A stretch of 64,000 bases of DNA from Capsaspora owczarzaki ATCC 30864 (Eukaryota > Opisthokonta > Filasterea). The stretch covers positions 62,001 to 126,000 of the forward strand of contig NW_011887302.1 of NCBI RefSeq assembly GCF_000151315.2, read 5' to 3'. Of the stretch, positions 10,687 through 23,400 are shown one piece after another. The stretch's first letter is position 1; the number at the start of each line of letters is the position of its first letter. The position numbers and the translations under genes were made by a program. The notes beneath the pieces are model-generated. The model was given only the letters and a program-made list of their open reading frames with translations. It ran no database searches and was not told the origin of the DNA.

Positions 10687-12650
10687 TTCAATGCAGCTAT
10701 TGTGTCTTACGAATTGCCGAATCGTTCGGTGTCGCGTTATGGTGTTCCAAAACCCGATGCGCACCAGAACTCGCACCGTCAAAGCAACGAAAGCTGTTGT
10801 GTGTGCAGTGTAAGTCGGCCCAGAGTTTCGAGCCGCTCTGGTCGCTTGAAAAGAGTGCTACTGTAAGTTCCGAGCCGACTCTCTTCGCCAGTTTGAGCTC
10901 CGTTTCGAACGCAGCAGCCAGCTTGAAAGCACACTCACACGCTCCGCTCTAACTTGATCGTTCTCAACTGCTCGAGGTCAGAATGACAGTTTGTCGAGGT
11001 TACTGATATCCAATCACCGGCGTCGCCCCCGCACCCCAATTTCCACTTGACTCCAGCCTGCCCCCTCACTCAGACCGCAACTCGACTAGATCTATCCAAA
11101 TGCAGTGACGTCTTGTACCTGCAAGCAACCTGCTCATTGGTTGGAGGCGTTGCCTGGATGACCAATGAGCCATTTGTTGATGACCCAGATCAGATCTCTC
11201 TTGACAACAAACACCACTCCCCCCCCCTCCACCGACTGCGTGTTGCCTTCACCCCTCCCCCGACTGAGCGAGCATCATTCCAGTGGCTCTTTCGGCCAGC
11301 GCACACGAGAGCGCAATGACGCGTTGCTATGCACTGGAGCGCTCAGGTTGAAGAGGTGTTTGTGTAATTTCGAGTGGCACACGGGCGGATTCGTTTTCGA
11401 ACACAAAAAGTAAACAAACAACACACCTTCAATCCCTATGGATCTCCAGATCTGATACAGCATCTGTGAGAATGAATGGAAACGTTCAAGCCGACTGCTG
11501 GTTGAGCGGCCTGCTCGCTCTCTCTCTCTCTCTCTCTCTCAACGTCGTGATGCGCTGGCTCATCCTGCCCCATTTCAAACTCCCCGTCCACTCAATTTCT
11601 AACAATCCAAAGAGCCATTCCTGAGAGTTTAAGCATCACCAGTCCTCTTCCATTCAATCTTGTACGACTGACCACCCACAACGCCATCACAGTTTGCCGA
11701 AGTCCACCCGTCCGCGTCACCCATTTCTCCTTCCTCCCACCCCCACCTCTTCTGCTTGTATCCAAGCTGAGCGACGTCGCCAGCGTGTGTTTCGAGTGCT
11801 CGCTTGATAGAAACAGCCCGAACAGGGGGGAGGAGCGGGAGGCGGCATTTTTCGCGTGCCAATGCACTTGTTCTCTCACGCTCTCTCTCTCATTCTCTCG
11901 CGTCCCTGTACCGCCTTCCCACCCCCTCCTCGCCACCCTTCCATCAGCAAGGGGGCCCCTTCCGTTCTTCCCCTTCCTCCCATCCTTGACCCCACCACCC
12001 CCGTCTTCTCTCCCACTTTGGCTTTGTGCATTTCAATGGAGCATGGGTCTTTTTTTTTTTTTTTTTTTTTTCTTTCTTGTATTCATTGATTTTCCCCTCT
12101 CTTCTCTCTCTCTCTCTTCTCTCCCGCTCTCGCTTTTACTCCACCCCACAGCATCACTCTCTTACCCAATTCAACCACATGGCCACCCAGCCGCTGCAGA
12201 CTGTTCGTCCCTTTCGCCTTATTTTGGTCGTGTAAATTTGCTCCGAGACCGCTTTTTTTTTTTTTTTTTTTTTGCTTCATACTTGCGCTCTTTTTGAAGT
12301 GCCAAAGTGTGGTTGAGCCCCCAGCTGAGAAGACAGTCAATGGTGGCCAAGTGTTGGATGCGAGGATGGGGTGGTGGTTCGGTTGGGTCGACGCTTGGTG
12401 GGATTTTTGGCTGAGATTGAAGAAGCACAATTTTTTTTTATTTTATTCTGAAAATAATAATTAAATTCATTGGAAATTGCATTGCATTGCTTTTTTTTTT
12501 GTTTTTTTTTTTTTTTTTTTTTTGTTTTTGGTTTTTGGTTTTTGTGCTGATCTGATCTCAAACATCGTCGTCCTTCACTGACGCACTTTGTCTCATTTCG
12601 ATAGTGGTGTCTCACTTTCTGTATTTTTCTTGTTAGTTTTCTGACACAAA
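10687..12650. other. Intergenic region between LRR gene and Rap GTPase
   Basis: No gene is supported. The region holds a (CT)n run at about 11516-11540, further CT-rich stretches (11870-11900, 12095-12130) and T runs at about 12051-12072, 12253-12273 and 12490-12523. The last run lies about 130 bp before the GTPase start codon. Open frames here are pyrimidine-rich low complexity. Confidence 0.65.
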
Positions 12651-13223
12651 ATGGTCCGAGAGTACAAGCTCGTCGTCCTGGGCATGGGCGGTGTCGGCAA
12701 GTCCGCCATCACTGTGCGCTTTGTGCAGGGCGTCTTTGTCGACCAGTACGACCCGACCATCGAAGACTCGTACAGGAAGCCCCAGGAGATCAACGGCGTG
12801 TCGTGCGTGCTCGAGATTTTGGATACTGCCGGAACTGAGAACTTTGCCGCCATGCGCGACCTCTATTTGCGCAACGGCGAGGGCTTCCTTGTCGTCTACG
12901 CCGTCAACACCCCTGCCACATTCAACGACCTGGAGCCCTTCCGAACACACATTGTGCGCGTCAAAAACCTACCAAACAATCAGACCGTCCCCATTGCCCT
13001 CATAGCCAACAAGATTGACGTGCCCGCAAACGAGCGAGAGATTACCCAGGAGGCCGGCAAGGCCCTTGCAGACTCATGGAAGGCCCTCTATTTTGAAACA
13101 AGTGCAAAGGAGAACATTAACGTCACCAAGGCCTTTGTGGAGCTGTGCCAGGAGATTAGCCGTCTGAAGGGTGACTCTGTCAATGCCAAGCCAAAGAAGA
13201 GCGGTGGCTGCATGTTGTTGTGA
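12651..13223 (+). CDS. RAP1: Rap-like small GTPase of the Ras family
   Basis: This single-exon gene encodes 190 residues of a membrane-anchored GDP/GTP switch. The P-loop is GMGGVGKS (10-17), with glycines at the Ras 12 and 13 positions. Switch I reads FVDQYDPTIEDSY and switch II DTAGTE. Threonine at the position of Ras Gln61 is the hallmark of Rap proteins and places it nearer Rap1/Rap2 than Ras. NKID and ETSAK supply guanine specificity. The C-terminus has lysines (KPKK) and the CAAX box CMLL, whose final leucine predicts geranylgeranylation. Rap proteins control integrin adhesion and cell polarity, and are activated by CDC25-type exchange factors such as the RasGEF at about 50.7-53.6 kb, though no specific pairing is shown. 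The coding sequence is complete. Confidence 0.93.
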   Translation: MVREYKLVVLGMGGVGKSAITVRFVQGVFVDQYDPTIEDSYRKPQEINGVSCVLEILDTAGTENFAAMRDLYLRNGEGFLVVYAVNTPATFNDLEPFRTHIVRVKNLPNNQTVPIALIANKIDVPANEREITQEAGKALADSWKALYFETSAKENINVTKAFVELCQEISRLKGDSVNAKPKKSGGCMLL

Positions 13224-14447
13224 GCATCAGCATCGTACGGATCCGGGGCACACCATGAAGCTGCTGAGCGGTTTTCTTGTTGTTGTCCTTTTGGTCGTTT
13301 TTGGATGAGGTGTTTTTTTGTTTTTTCTGTTTGTTTGTTATGGTCGTTTTGTTTCGTTTCGACTTTTCCTTGTCTTGTTCCTTCCCTCCGTTCTTCTTTT
13401 GGGACGAAGGTTGTCATCGATCGATGCTTTCTAGTTGTGTGTGTGTGTGTGCGTGTGTGTGCGTGTTTGTTGGCATTCTATTGGTCTTGTTTTTCCCCAA
13501 AAATTGTTTGTTTGAATGGTGTCTCGTTTTCGCACACTTTGATGCTTCGTACTATCAACAACGCGGACCTCCAAGTCGAGGAATTTTCACCATAATGCGT
13601 ATTGTGTGGACTGTGTTTGATGCCTCTGTGTTAATTCAGTTCCTGTTTTTCAACTGTTTTTGTCTTCCATCTCAATCGCTTCAAGGTGAGGCGGTTGGGG
13701 ACCTCCATTCTTTGCTGCACGCGCATGACGAACATTCAGCACGCGCGTCTGTGCTCGCAACACAAATACGCGCAAGACAAATGCCGGAGCGAGCAGTGGT
13801 CATTGTCGTTGAAGCTGGAGACGGACGAGGGTGTGTGTGTTTGCTGTGTGTTGGGCTGTTGTTTATGCCGAAACCTAGAGATGATTGCCCGCCGCGCACT
13901 ATCACTCCCGCCACCGTGTCTCAGCATCAGAGACATGGATTACCGACTTCATCGTAGCATGCATGCTGCGTCATTGTCGACATGCTGGCTTGCGTGGTGG
14001 CGGTGGGTGTCCGAAGGGGGGGGTGTGTCGTTAAGATTGTAATTGGAGAAAACCAAAACACACAATCTTAATAAGGACCGAATCACAACCTCACCTGCGC
14101 CGCCTGCAGCTCGACACACAGCCAGCTCGACACGAAAAGAGGGGTAAAATACAAGGCATTGCATGTTTGGGCCCTTGGAAGGGGGCCGGAAATGCTGGCT
14201 CGAGTTGAACGCAGCAAACTCAGGGGCTTAGGCTGATGATTTTGCTGACGCCTCCATGTCGACGCTGCACCAGCATCGACTCAGCAGTCACTATCAACCA
14301 AACACTTCAGGGACAGGGGCTTGTTTGATGAAAAAGAAAAGAGCGAAGGGGAGTTGGCGACAGCGATGCAAAGAGTTTGACAAGTCCTGTCGCTGCGATG
14401 CATTGCATCGATTCGTGATCACTGACGCTTTGGTGCTCCAGTACAGC
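13224..14447. other. Intergenic region between Rap GTPase and receptor kinase
   Basis: I see no gene. The region includes a T/G-rich 3' flank of the GTPase with a short TG tract at about 13436-13468, and a G run near 14017-14026. The frame of the receptor kinase signal peptide is open upstream of 14448, but that stretch has no protein-like features. Confidence 0.6.
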
Positions 14448-17400
14448 ATGCGACATTGGAATGCCTCAATGGCAACGCAATTCTGGAGCATTTTCGTGCT
14501 CGTCTGCTTTTTGGTCGGATCTGCGCACGCCGTCCAATACCGTGCAACATGCTTTGCACGCGCGTTGTATTTCACCCAAGCTTCTGGCTGCGGTGAACCA
14601 ACCTGTACGTGCCGCTCCTTGGTTGCTATGATGCATTTGCCTGTCCTGTGACGCTCACTGATGCTTTGCGAACATAAAGGCGACCCTTACTGCACTGGTT
14701 GGGTGAAATTCGCACCGAACGGCAACGCAAGCTGGAATGCTGGTGAACAAGAATCCCACAGCCCTCGTTGGAACATTGACATCAACTATGGCATTGTGAA
14801 CAACTGGGCAGGGACGGTGCAATGGTTTGTCGACTGCGAAGACATCGATCCTTGGCCCAATACCAACGATGACATGGGATCAAGGACGTTCAATCCCATC
14901 ACCCTGAACGGCAATGAAGAGCAAGGCAGCTTGACCACCAATCCTTGGCAAGGTGTCGATCTCGGAGGCACCATTGGTGGCGTTTACAACATTCCTGCAG
15001 TCTACGTCTACCATCGCGCCATGTGCGACCAATACTGGTATGGTGCTCGTTGCGGCGAGTACTGCAAAGTCAGCGATCCGCCGGCGTGCACCGCTTGCAA
15101 TTCCCCATCAGGCGTGTGCACTTGCTCCGTTGGTTACACGGGCAAAGACTGCGAGTCCTGCGTCGGCCCAAACTACTGGCCAGTTGGCACGCCGGGACAA
15201 GCCGGCTTCCAATGCGTGTATTGCAAGAACCAAAACACTGCCTTTGCGTGCTACACGTGCGGCACAGGTGGCATCAAAAGCTGCTGTGACGGCTGGACTG
15301 GCCCGAACTGTGACATTCCAAACCTGTGCGGCGCGTTCCCGACACCCCCTTTGAACTCGATTGCCGTCATGAATGCCACTTCTTGTAACTGCAACACTAC
15401 TGGATGCATGTGCACCTATGCATGCAAGTCTGGCTTTTCTGGTGGCTCTGCTACGACGACGTGTCTTTCAACCGGGCCTTGGAGCTGGAGTTCAACTTTG
15501 ACCTGCACGGACAGAGACGAATGCGCTCCGGGCGGCGGCAACCAGTGCGCTCAAATCTGCACAAACACCATTGGCGACTATACCTGCTCTTGCAACTCGG
15601 GATACAGCATCAGCAACGCTGGCCGCGGTCCGAGCGGATGCACAGACCTTGACGAGTGCTCGACAAACAATGGCAACTGTGGCCAAAATTGCAACAACGT
15701 TCCAGGATCGTACCATTGTTCCTGCTACGATGGTTTCCGGTTGCAGGGCGACGGCAAATCATGCTCGGAGATTGACGAATGCCAAGAAGGCTTGGACAAT
15801 TGCGACGGGAATGCCACCTGCACCAACACCATTGGCAGCTTTGAGTGCGCGTGTTATGCCGGATTCGTGGGCAATAGCACTGTTTGCACGGACGTCGACG
15901 AGTGCGCCACTTTGCCTTGCAGTGAGTTTGCTGACTGCGCCAACTTTCCCGGCAACTTCACTTGCACCTGCCAAATCGGCTATGCGGGCAACGGCGTCCA
16001 GTGCGTGTTTGGAAATTCAGCGGCTTTTGCGGAAAGCTCGCGGTTTGTACTCCTTTCTGACGGCGCATCGAGCGCCACCTCGCCCATCCAGTTGCGCGTT
16101 GAAATGGTTCCTGAATTTGACGGTACTCTTGTCCCCTTTAACGTGTCTTCGCTGGATCTCATCCTCGGCGTTGATTACACTGTGGAGACCCCATCTCCGC
16201 TGGTCTTCAATCTCGGCGACACATTCAAGTCCATTACGATTGTGGTGATAGGCAATGACGACCCCGAGCCTCTTCGGAGCCTCTTTGTTCAACTGCAAGA
16301 TTCAGTCAGCGCGTTTAACAAGTCGACAATTGCCGTGGACGCCAATGACAATCCAAATGCAGTGGTACGCTTTGCCGAGGAATCACGCGCGTTTCGGGTG
16401 GACATTACCGCTGGCACCTACCCTCTCACGATTGAGCGGTACTCGTATGCATCACTCGTGAATGCCATCAATGTCACTGTGTGGTGCGATTTCCCAGTGC
16501 CCCAAAACATTTCGATCGTGATTCCCGCAAATCAAGCCACAGCAACAAAGGTCATTCAGCTGCCATTCTCGTCTGTGCCTACTCTTGATGTCGTGCACAC
16601 GTATACCATCGTAGATGCAACGGTAACTGGCAGTGGATCTGCCGCAGCTATCGGCTACTATTCGACTTCTCGCGTGACCGTGAACGCACACGACGACCCT
16701 TATGGTGTGTTTGGATTCAGCTTGACTCAAATGTCAGTGGCGGAGAGCTCTACGGGCTTTGTGCAGTTAAAGCGACTCAAGGGCACTCTGGGAACTACGG
16801 TCGTCCGCGTGCGAAGTTTGACTTTGAGCTCAAGTCAAGCCAATGGTGTGGGAATCGCATCCCCAAGCGACTATGCCGCTGTTTCCCAGCTTGTCACTTT
16901 CAGTGAAAACGATGTCGAGGCCCAAGTCTCTATTGCAGTGCTTGCCGATGGTGTCCCTGAGCTTGATGAAATGTTTGGTCTGCTCTTGGAGTATGTGTCT
17001 GGACCTGGCCGTGTCGATGCGACATTGGCGCTGGCGTTGGTCACCATACCCGAGAACGACAATGCGCGTGGTGTTCTCTCAATCACGCGGGTGTCCAGTT
17101 GCTTTGAAGAGTCGCCCCTTGTTGGTGGAGTTCCTCAGCTGAACAACACGGTGGCGATCGAAGTCATCCGCTCTGGTGGTCTGTATGGTGCCGTTTCATT
17201 TACCTGGTCGATGCACAGCGGAAGGTTCAAGAACACGACGCTGTCCGCCGACAATCGAGCATCAGCGCCCGGAGATTACACGGCCTTGTCAAGTCAAACA
17301 GTGACCATTGCTGCTGGTGTGGACCGTGCACAGATTCAAGTGGTGCTGCTTGCCGACTCAATCCCAGAGTTGGACGAGTACTTTTGGGTGCAGCTGGATT

Positions 17401-20092
17401 CGGCAAGCTACGGCGTGACCATTGACCCAGTCAGCAACTTTACAGACGTTTGCATCGGCATGAACGACAATCCATTCGGATCTTTGGCGTTCGAGCGTGT
17501 CAATCTCACGCTGAGTGCGACGGGCGAGAGCCGTCTGCTTGTTCGCGAGAGCGATGTTGTGACTGTCGCTGTTTCGCGTGTCGGTGGCACATTCCACCGA
17601 GTGTCGGGAGTTGTCTCCATCGCGCATGAAACAACCAACTCGACTGATTTTGCTGACAGCTCCGCTCGCACTGTCACGTTTGAACCTGGACAAAGTACTG
17701 CGTTGGCATCGTGGACAATCAGCGCGGACAGTGGAGAGGAGCCGACCGAGCTGTTCAAGCTTGTTTTGACGGCGAACGGAGCCAGCGCTGGTCAGGAAGC
17801 AACTTTTCTTGTTGGCGCGACGTCGTTGGACTCTACCATCCCGTGCGCTATTGAAGCCCAGGATGGTGTAACCGGCGTTTTGTCTTTTGTTCAACCGACA
17901 ATTTCTGTTGTCGAGGATGCTGGCAAGGTCACTCTGACAGTGCAACGTGTCGGCGGAAGTGCCACAGAAGTCAGCTTCCAGACCAACGCAGTGCCTCTTT
18001 CTGCATCCGGCGACGACTTTGACGCGTCAAATCAAAACAACATGCACATCATGGCACCTTCGCAGACGAGTGTCTCGTTTGACATTGAGGTTTCAAAGGA
18101 CAGTGCTCCTGAACTCGACGAGACGTTCACGGTGACGCTCGTCAACGTGACTGGTGCGACCTTGTCGTGGATGTCAGTGGCGACTGTGACCATTCTGAGG
18201 AATGACGACGTCAACGGCGTGATTGAGTTTGCTCCCTCTTCGGGACAAAATCCACTTGTGACGACCGTCTCCGAGGACTCTGGCTTTATTCGGCTCCCTC
18301 TGTGGCGCGAGCTTTCACAAGTCGGTGTCGTCACATTGAGCTTTGTCGTGACAACCGACCTCTCGTCCGATCCCGTGTGCGCGTCTCTGTCGGGTTTGGG
18401 TCTGTCCTCAGCCCCAGCAAACCTGACACGAGATGTGGACGCGGCGCCGTTTGTGGTGACATTTGGAGACGGTCAAAACGAGGCTGAGCTCGCGATACTG
18501 CTGCACGACAACAGCTTGCTGGATGGCAGTCGAGTCATGTTCATCTGCCTGAAGGATCTGCAAGGAGGGGCGCGCTTTGGTGCCTCTCAAGCGATGGCAA
18601 TTGTCATTCAAGATGACGAGCATGATACCAACGAATCAAGCTCCGCTCCAGTAGCTGCAGCTGCTGCGGGCGCAGCAGCGGGAGGCGTTGTTGTGATTCT
18701 GATCGTCTTGCTGGTTATTGGATTGAGACGTCGTCGAGGACGTTCGAACTTCTCTGGAGCCTCCAAGGGCAAGCAGCTTTCCGGTGCAAGTGATCCAACT
18801 TACGAGGCGGTATCTCGTAATCGAATGTATGACAACAATTTACGAGTGCCAGATGATACCTACCAACCGGTACAGCAGACTGTGGTGCAAGAAGACCCCT
18901 ACGAATCACTGCCACAACCAACAGCTCCCGATGAATCGTTGTTCAACACCGTTAATCCAGCTTATGAGAAAGTCACCGAGGACAATCCCGATTTTGATGC
19001 AATGCGCGCGAGTTTCCGACCTTCGGTGCCCGTTGACAATTATGAAGACCTGTATATTGCGAGTGTCACCGCGTTCCAACAGCACCAGCGCTTCTCGAGG
19101 CATGAGCTGAAGCTCTCAACACAGCTTGGCTCGGGCAATTTCGGTGAGGTCTGGCTGGCGCATGTGCCCTCCCGATGGCTCGAAAAGAAGTCACGTCAAT
19201 CTCTTTCCGTCAGCGCAACGACTGTTGCCACTGTTGCCGTTGCCGTCAAGACTCTGAAAGCCGGTGCCAGCGACAAGAGCAAGAGTGACTTTGCCAGTGA
19301 AGCCCAGATCATGCGCCGCTTCAACCATTCCAGCATTGTTTCCGTTGTCGAAGTGTTTGTCGAGGAGGAGCCCTGGATGCTCGTGCTCGAGTTGCTTCCG
19401 TACGGTGATCTGCGCAAGGTCATCCAGTCGTGCCACGCTCGTGGGTTGACACCAACTGCAGGAGAGTATCTGCACATGTTTTCGCAAGTGGCAAGCGGCT
19501 TGTCATACCTTGCTGGGCTGCGCTTTGTGCATCGCGATATCGCAGCACGAAACTGTCTTGTGGGAGCGGACTTGGTGGTCAAGATCTCTGATTTTGGCCT
19601 GTCTCGCGAGCTCGAGGAGCAGAACTACTACCGCATGCAGACGCGAGGAGCGCTACCAGTTCGCGTAAGATGCTCGTCTTGGAAAGTTTGTTGTTGGTGC
19701 ATTTCTCACTCGGCTTGGTTGGATGTGTTTTGGCGTGTGTTGTGTTTCTGCATATTCAGTGGATGGCGCCCGAGTTTTTGCTCTTCCGCAAGTCGTCGCC
19801 TGCATCAGATGTCTGGGCGTTTGGAGTTCTCATGTGGGAGGTCATGTCCGCGGGTGTGTTGCCATACAAGGGCGTCGATTCCAAAGCCATCGTGCAGTTC
19901 CTCGAAAGCGGCCAGCGGCTGTCTCGTCCACCGCTTTGCAACGACAAGCTTTGGGCGTTAGTCTCAAGTTGCTGGAGTTGGGAGGTGACCGACCGTGTTG
20001 ATGCCGCACAGCTCTATGCTGCGTTTACGCGAATGGCATTCGACAACCCCGAATTGGATTCCGTTCGCGATCTCGGCGCGCTGCTTGCTTGA
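14448..20092 (+). CDS. Receptor tyrosine kinase with DSL-like, sushi, EGF and Calx-beta ectodomain
   Basis: Exons 14448-14604, 14680-19664 and 19760-20092 encode about 1824 residues. A signal peptide is followed by a Cys-containing N-terminal domain (about 30-165) and a DSL-like pattern at about 168-210 (CDQYWYGARC, then GEYC, ending CSVGYTGKDC). A sushi-like module comes next, then four calcium-binding EGF domains (about 328-497; DRDEC, DLDEC, EIDEC, DVDEC). A long Calx-beta array runs to about 1370, and one transmembrane helix spans about 1383-1403. The juxtamembrane segment holds many tyrosines, including TYEAV, TYQPV, PYESL, NPAYEKV and NYEDLY. The kinase domain (about 1528-1815) has GSGNFGEVW, VAVK (Lys about 1576), HRDIAARN and DFG, activation-loop tyrosines NYY and WMAPE. 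All catalytic residues are present, so it should be active. An alternative start 21 nt downstream gives a shorter signal peptide. Confidence 0.92.
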
Positions 20093-20450
20093 GTTGTTTT
20101 CTTGCTTGGACTCGAGTCTTGCCCCGTTCTGTTTGTGCATGTTGTCTGAAATGTTGAGAAGAAGAACTGTTTGTTTGACCATAATGTGCCGTGATGCCTT
20201 TCTCCACGAACAATTCACACACTTCTTCTCAACGACTCAACCGAGGGACACACATTGAAACGACAACCAACTCGCACTCGGTCGCTCAATCGCCACAACG
20301 ACGCTTTTGATTCTTTCTGTTCAATCCAGCTCGTCTTCGTTGGTTTCCATTTTTCATTCCCCCTTTTTGTTTTCTGCTTTCTTTTTTCGCATTCGTTCAC
20401 TCAATCGTGTTTGTCATTCGACTGTGGCTGCTTCCAGTCGTCTGCTGCGA

Positions 20451-23400
20451 ATGGCCTCGTCCGAGCCAACCAGCAGTCCACCAACCCTTGTTGGAGGCGG
20501 AAGTGAACGCCGTGTCAACTTTAATCACGTCGCCATCTCAGTCGGTGCCCCGCAGAAGGAGACGAACCCACCTGCAACAGCAGCCGAGAATGCCAAAAAT
20601 CCCGAGACAGCCGCACCTCAAGGACGTAGTGATTGGATCAACGACGGGGATGACGAAAATGGGCAAGAAAAGACGCTCGAAACAGCGGCCGTTCGCGACC
20701 CACGCCCTCAACGCGTCCTCACAGGGCGTCGCTGGCTGACTACCATACCTCAAGACGACCGCCACAATATATTCCTGCAAGTGCCACCCACAGGTTGGGC
20801 AGGTGTGGCGCAGGGAGAGACCTCTGCAACAACGGCCGATTGCCGCTGCCGCACGGCGAGCACCAGCATTCCGGTGCCAGTCTCGTCCGAGAGCCTGCCC
20901 GCAGATTTTTACACTTCGACAGCACAGTACCAGCATGCAAAACCCGTGCCGATGACCGCTGCGAGTCGGCGGAGAGCGACGATTGACACGCTGCGCGTCT
21001 TTGTCCCGAATGTCATTCCAACCAGCGAGAAGAACGCCGCCAAGCTGGCTGCTGAGAAACACGCAGGGTCGAGCAAATGGCGGCGGTTTCTGCCAGATAT
21101 CACCTATTACAAAGTCCACTTGCTCTACATTATCGTCATGGCCCTGATCTGCGCGACGATTGTCTGGGGCATCGAGGACATTTCGTACACGAATGCTGCA
21201 TATCTCGGTTTCGCGAGCGTTTCTCAAGCGGGGTTGATATCGGTGGATTTGTCCACCCTACACACGGGGAGTCAAGTAACGCTGATACTCACAGTGCTCT
21301 TTACCTGGACGAGTAGGTTTGACAGTGCATCTCGAGGCACAAAAACTTGCTGTTGTTTGTTTGTTTGCTTGATATTTGAAATCATCAGCCTCGATGCTCA
21401 CAATCGTCAATGTTGTGCTATAGTTCCGCTGACACTCATGCCAGTCACCATCCGTCGCTATTACTTTGCAAAACGCTTGCGGGCAGCTGGCGTGTCGCCA
21501 GAGGACGCGCAGCATTGCATTACAGAGTACGCCGCATTGCGCACCATCACTCACATTGTGATTGGCTTCATTGTCGTCTGGCTGGTGCTGGGGTTTCTCG
21601 GACTGTTCTTTTACATGCAGTTCAGCTCGACCGCGCAGCAGACTCTTGATGCGAACAACGATCAGTCGGCGCCGTACTTTTCCTTCTTTCAGTGCATTTC
21701 AGCGCTGAGCAACACGGGATTTTCCTCGTTCAGCTCCAACATGGTGGCTCTCAACACTCAAGCATACCCTCTCATGTGGATTGCCGTTATGGGATTGGTG
21801 GGTGACACCTTCTATCCGATTCTGCTGCGATTCATCGTGTACTGCCTGTACCGATGGAGCAAGAGCCGTGTACTCGAGCGCTTTCGGCAGTGGCAAGACC
21901 GAAGACGCAAAAAAGCACATCCTGCAGCTGTCCCAGAGCGAAAGGACAGCGGAGTAGACGCCGACTCGATGGAGGTTCCGTTCTCGGAAGCCAACAGTAA
22001 CAAGCGCCAAACAGCAGGTGGAGTGCCACAAATCATTGTCACGTCGACCGATGGCGACGCAAATGAAATTCGCCCGATCGTCACTCCAGCAGCCAGTTCC
22101 TCAGCGGAACATGCGGCGGAAGGAACACAGCGAGACCGAGAGGACGGGTCGTCGGTAACGGCCGTCCCGCCGACTGCAGCAACTTTGAGCCAGCTCAATC
22201 GTGCCGCGTTGACAACAGCATCAATGGACTGGTGGCACCGAACCACCTTGATTGGAGCACCCCCATGCCCTTGCGTTTGCCATCGAGCAGACAACTTTAA
22301 CGATGCTGCGCACGTTTTGCGGAGCTGTTGCCTTGCAGCGCGCGAGTACTTTGCTCCCCGTTCCAGTTCCGCGTCCACGTCGACTTCTGCGCCTTCCACC
22401 AGCTTGACGAGCACGGCCGACGGCATAATCCAACGAAAACGGCAATCCCGCTACGTCACGCAAAACGAGCAGACCATCCCGCACCATGACAACTTTCTTC
22501 ACCGACACCTCCACAACCACCATCACTACCGAAAGCAGTACCGCACGTTCATGGAGCGCTTTACCGCACATCACCACGTCGTCCAGACATCAGACATTTA
22601 TCTGTTTCTGCTGCGACAGCCTCGACGCTGCTACACGCACCTGTTTCGTTGGCCCGAGACGCGGTGGCTGATTTTTGTGTTTGTCACGCTGAATGTGTTG
22701 CAAATTGCGCTCTTCCTCGGCCTCGACTGGAACTCGGACGCACTGGCCAGCCTCGACACTGGTGAGAAGATTTACAACGGCATCTTCCAGTCGTTTGTCG
22801 CGCGGCGTGCGGGATTCAATTCAGTCGACTTTAGCCAGCTGGCGCAGAGCATGCTCGTGTGCTACATTGCGTTCATGTACATTTCTTCGACGCCAGTGGT
22901 GGCCGTTGTGCGTCAGACGGATCGTAGCGCAGCATCCCAGCTACCATCCACTGAGCTGGACATGTCGGGTTTGCCGGTGAGAACAAACCGAGGCTCGCTC
23001 AAAGTGCAGACTCGTCGCCTTTTCACACAAGATCTCGCCCTGGTGTACCTTGGGCTGGTTGTGATTTGCATTATCGAGCGTGACCAACTTGAGCAGCACA
23101 CAACTGATTTCACAGTCTTTAAAACAGTGTTTGAGATTGTGTCGGCGTACGGTGGCATTGGCCTCAGTTTGGGCTACCCCGGCACAACCGCATCCTTTTC
23201 TAGCATCTGGCGGCCGGGATCAAAGTGGGTTCTCATGTTGATCTTTTTGCTCGGCAAGCAGCGCGGCTTGCCATACTCGATCGACCACGCCGTGCAGCTC
23301 ACTTTCAACTTTGGCTCGCGTCGGCCGTGGTCGCCAAGCGCTTCTTCTGCGCCGACTTCGTCCACGGCTGGCTCTGGCCGATCCTCGCCGACGAACGCGA

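Noticed and set aside
13277-13957. 226-codon frame after the Rap GTPase
   Set aside because: Phe/Cys/Val-rich sequence from T- and TG-rich 3' flank; no features of a real protein.
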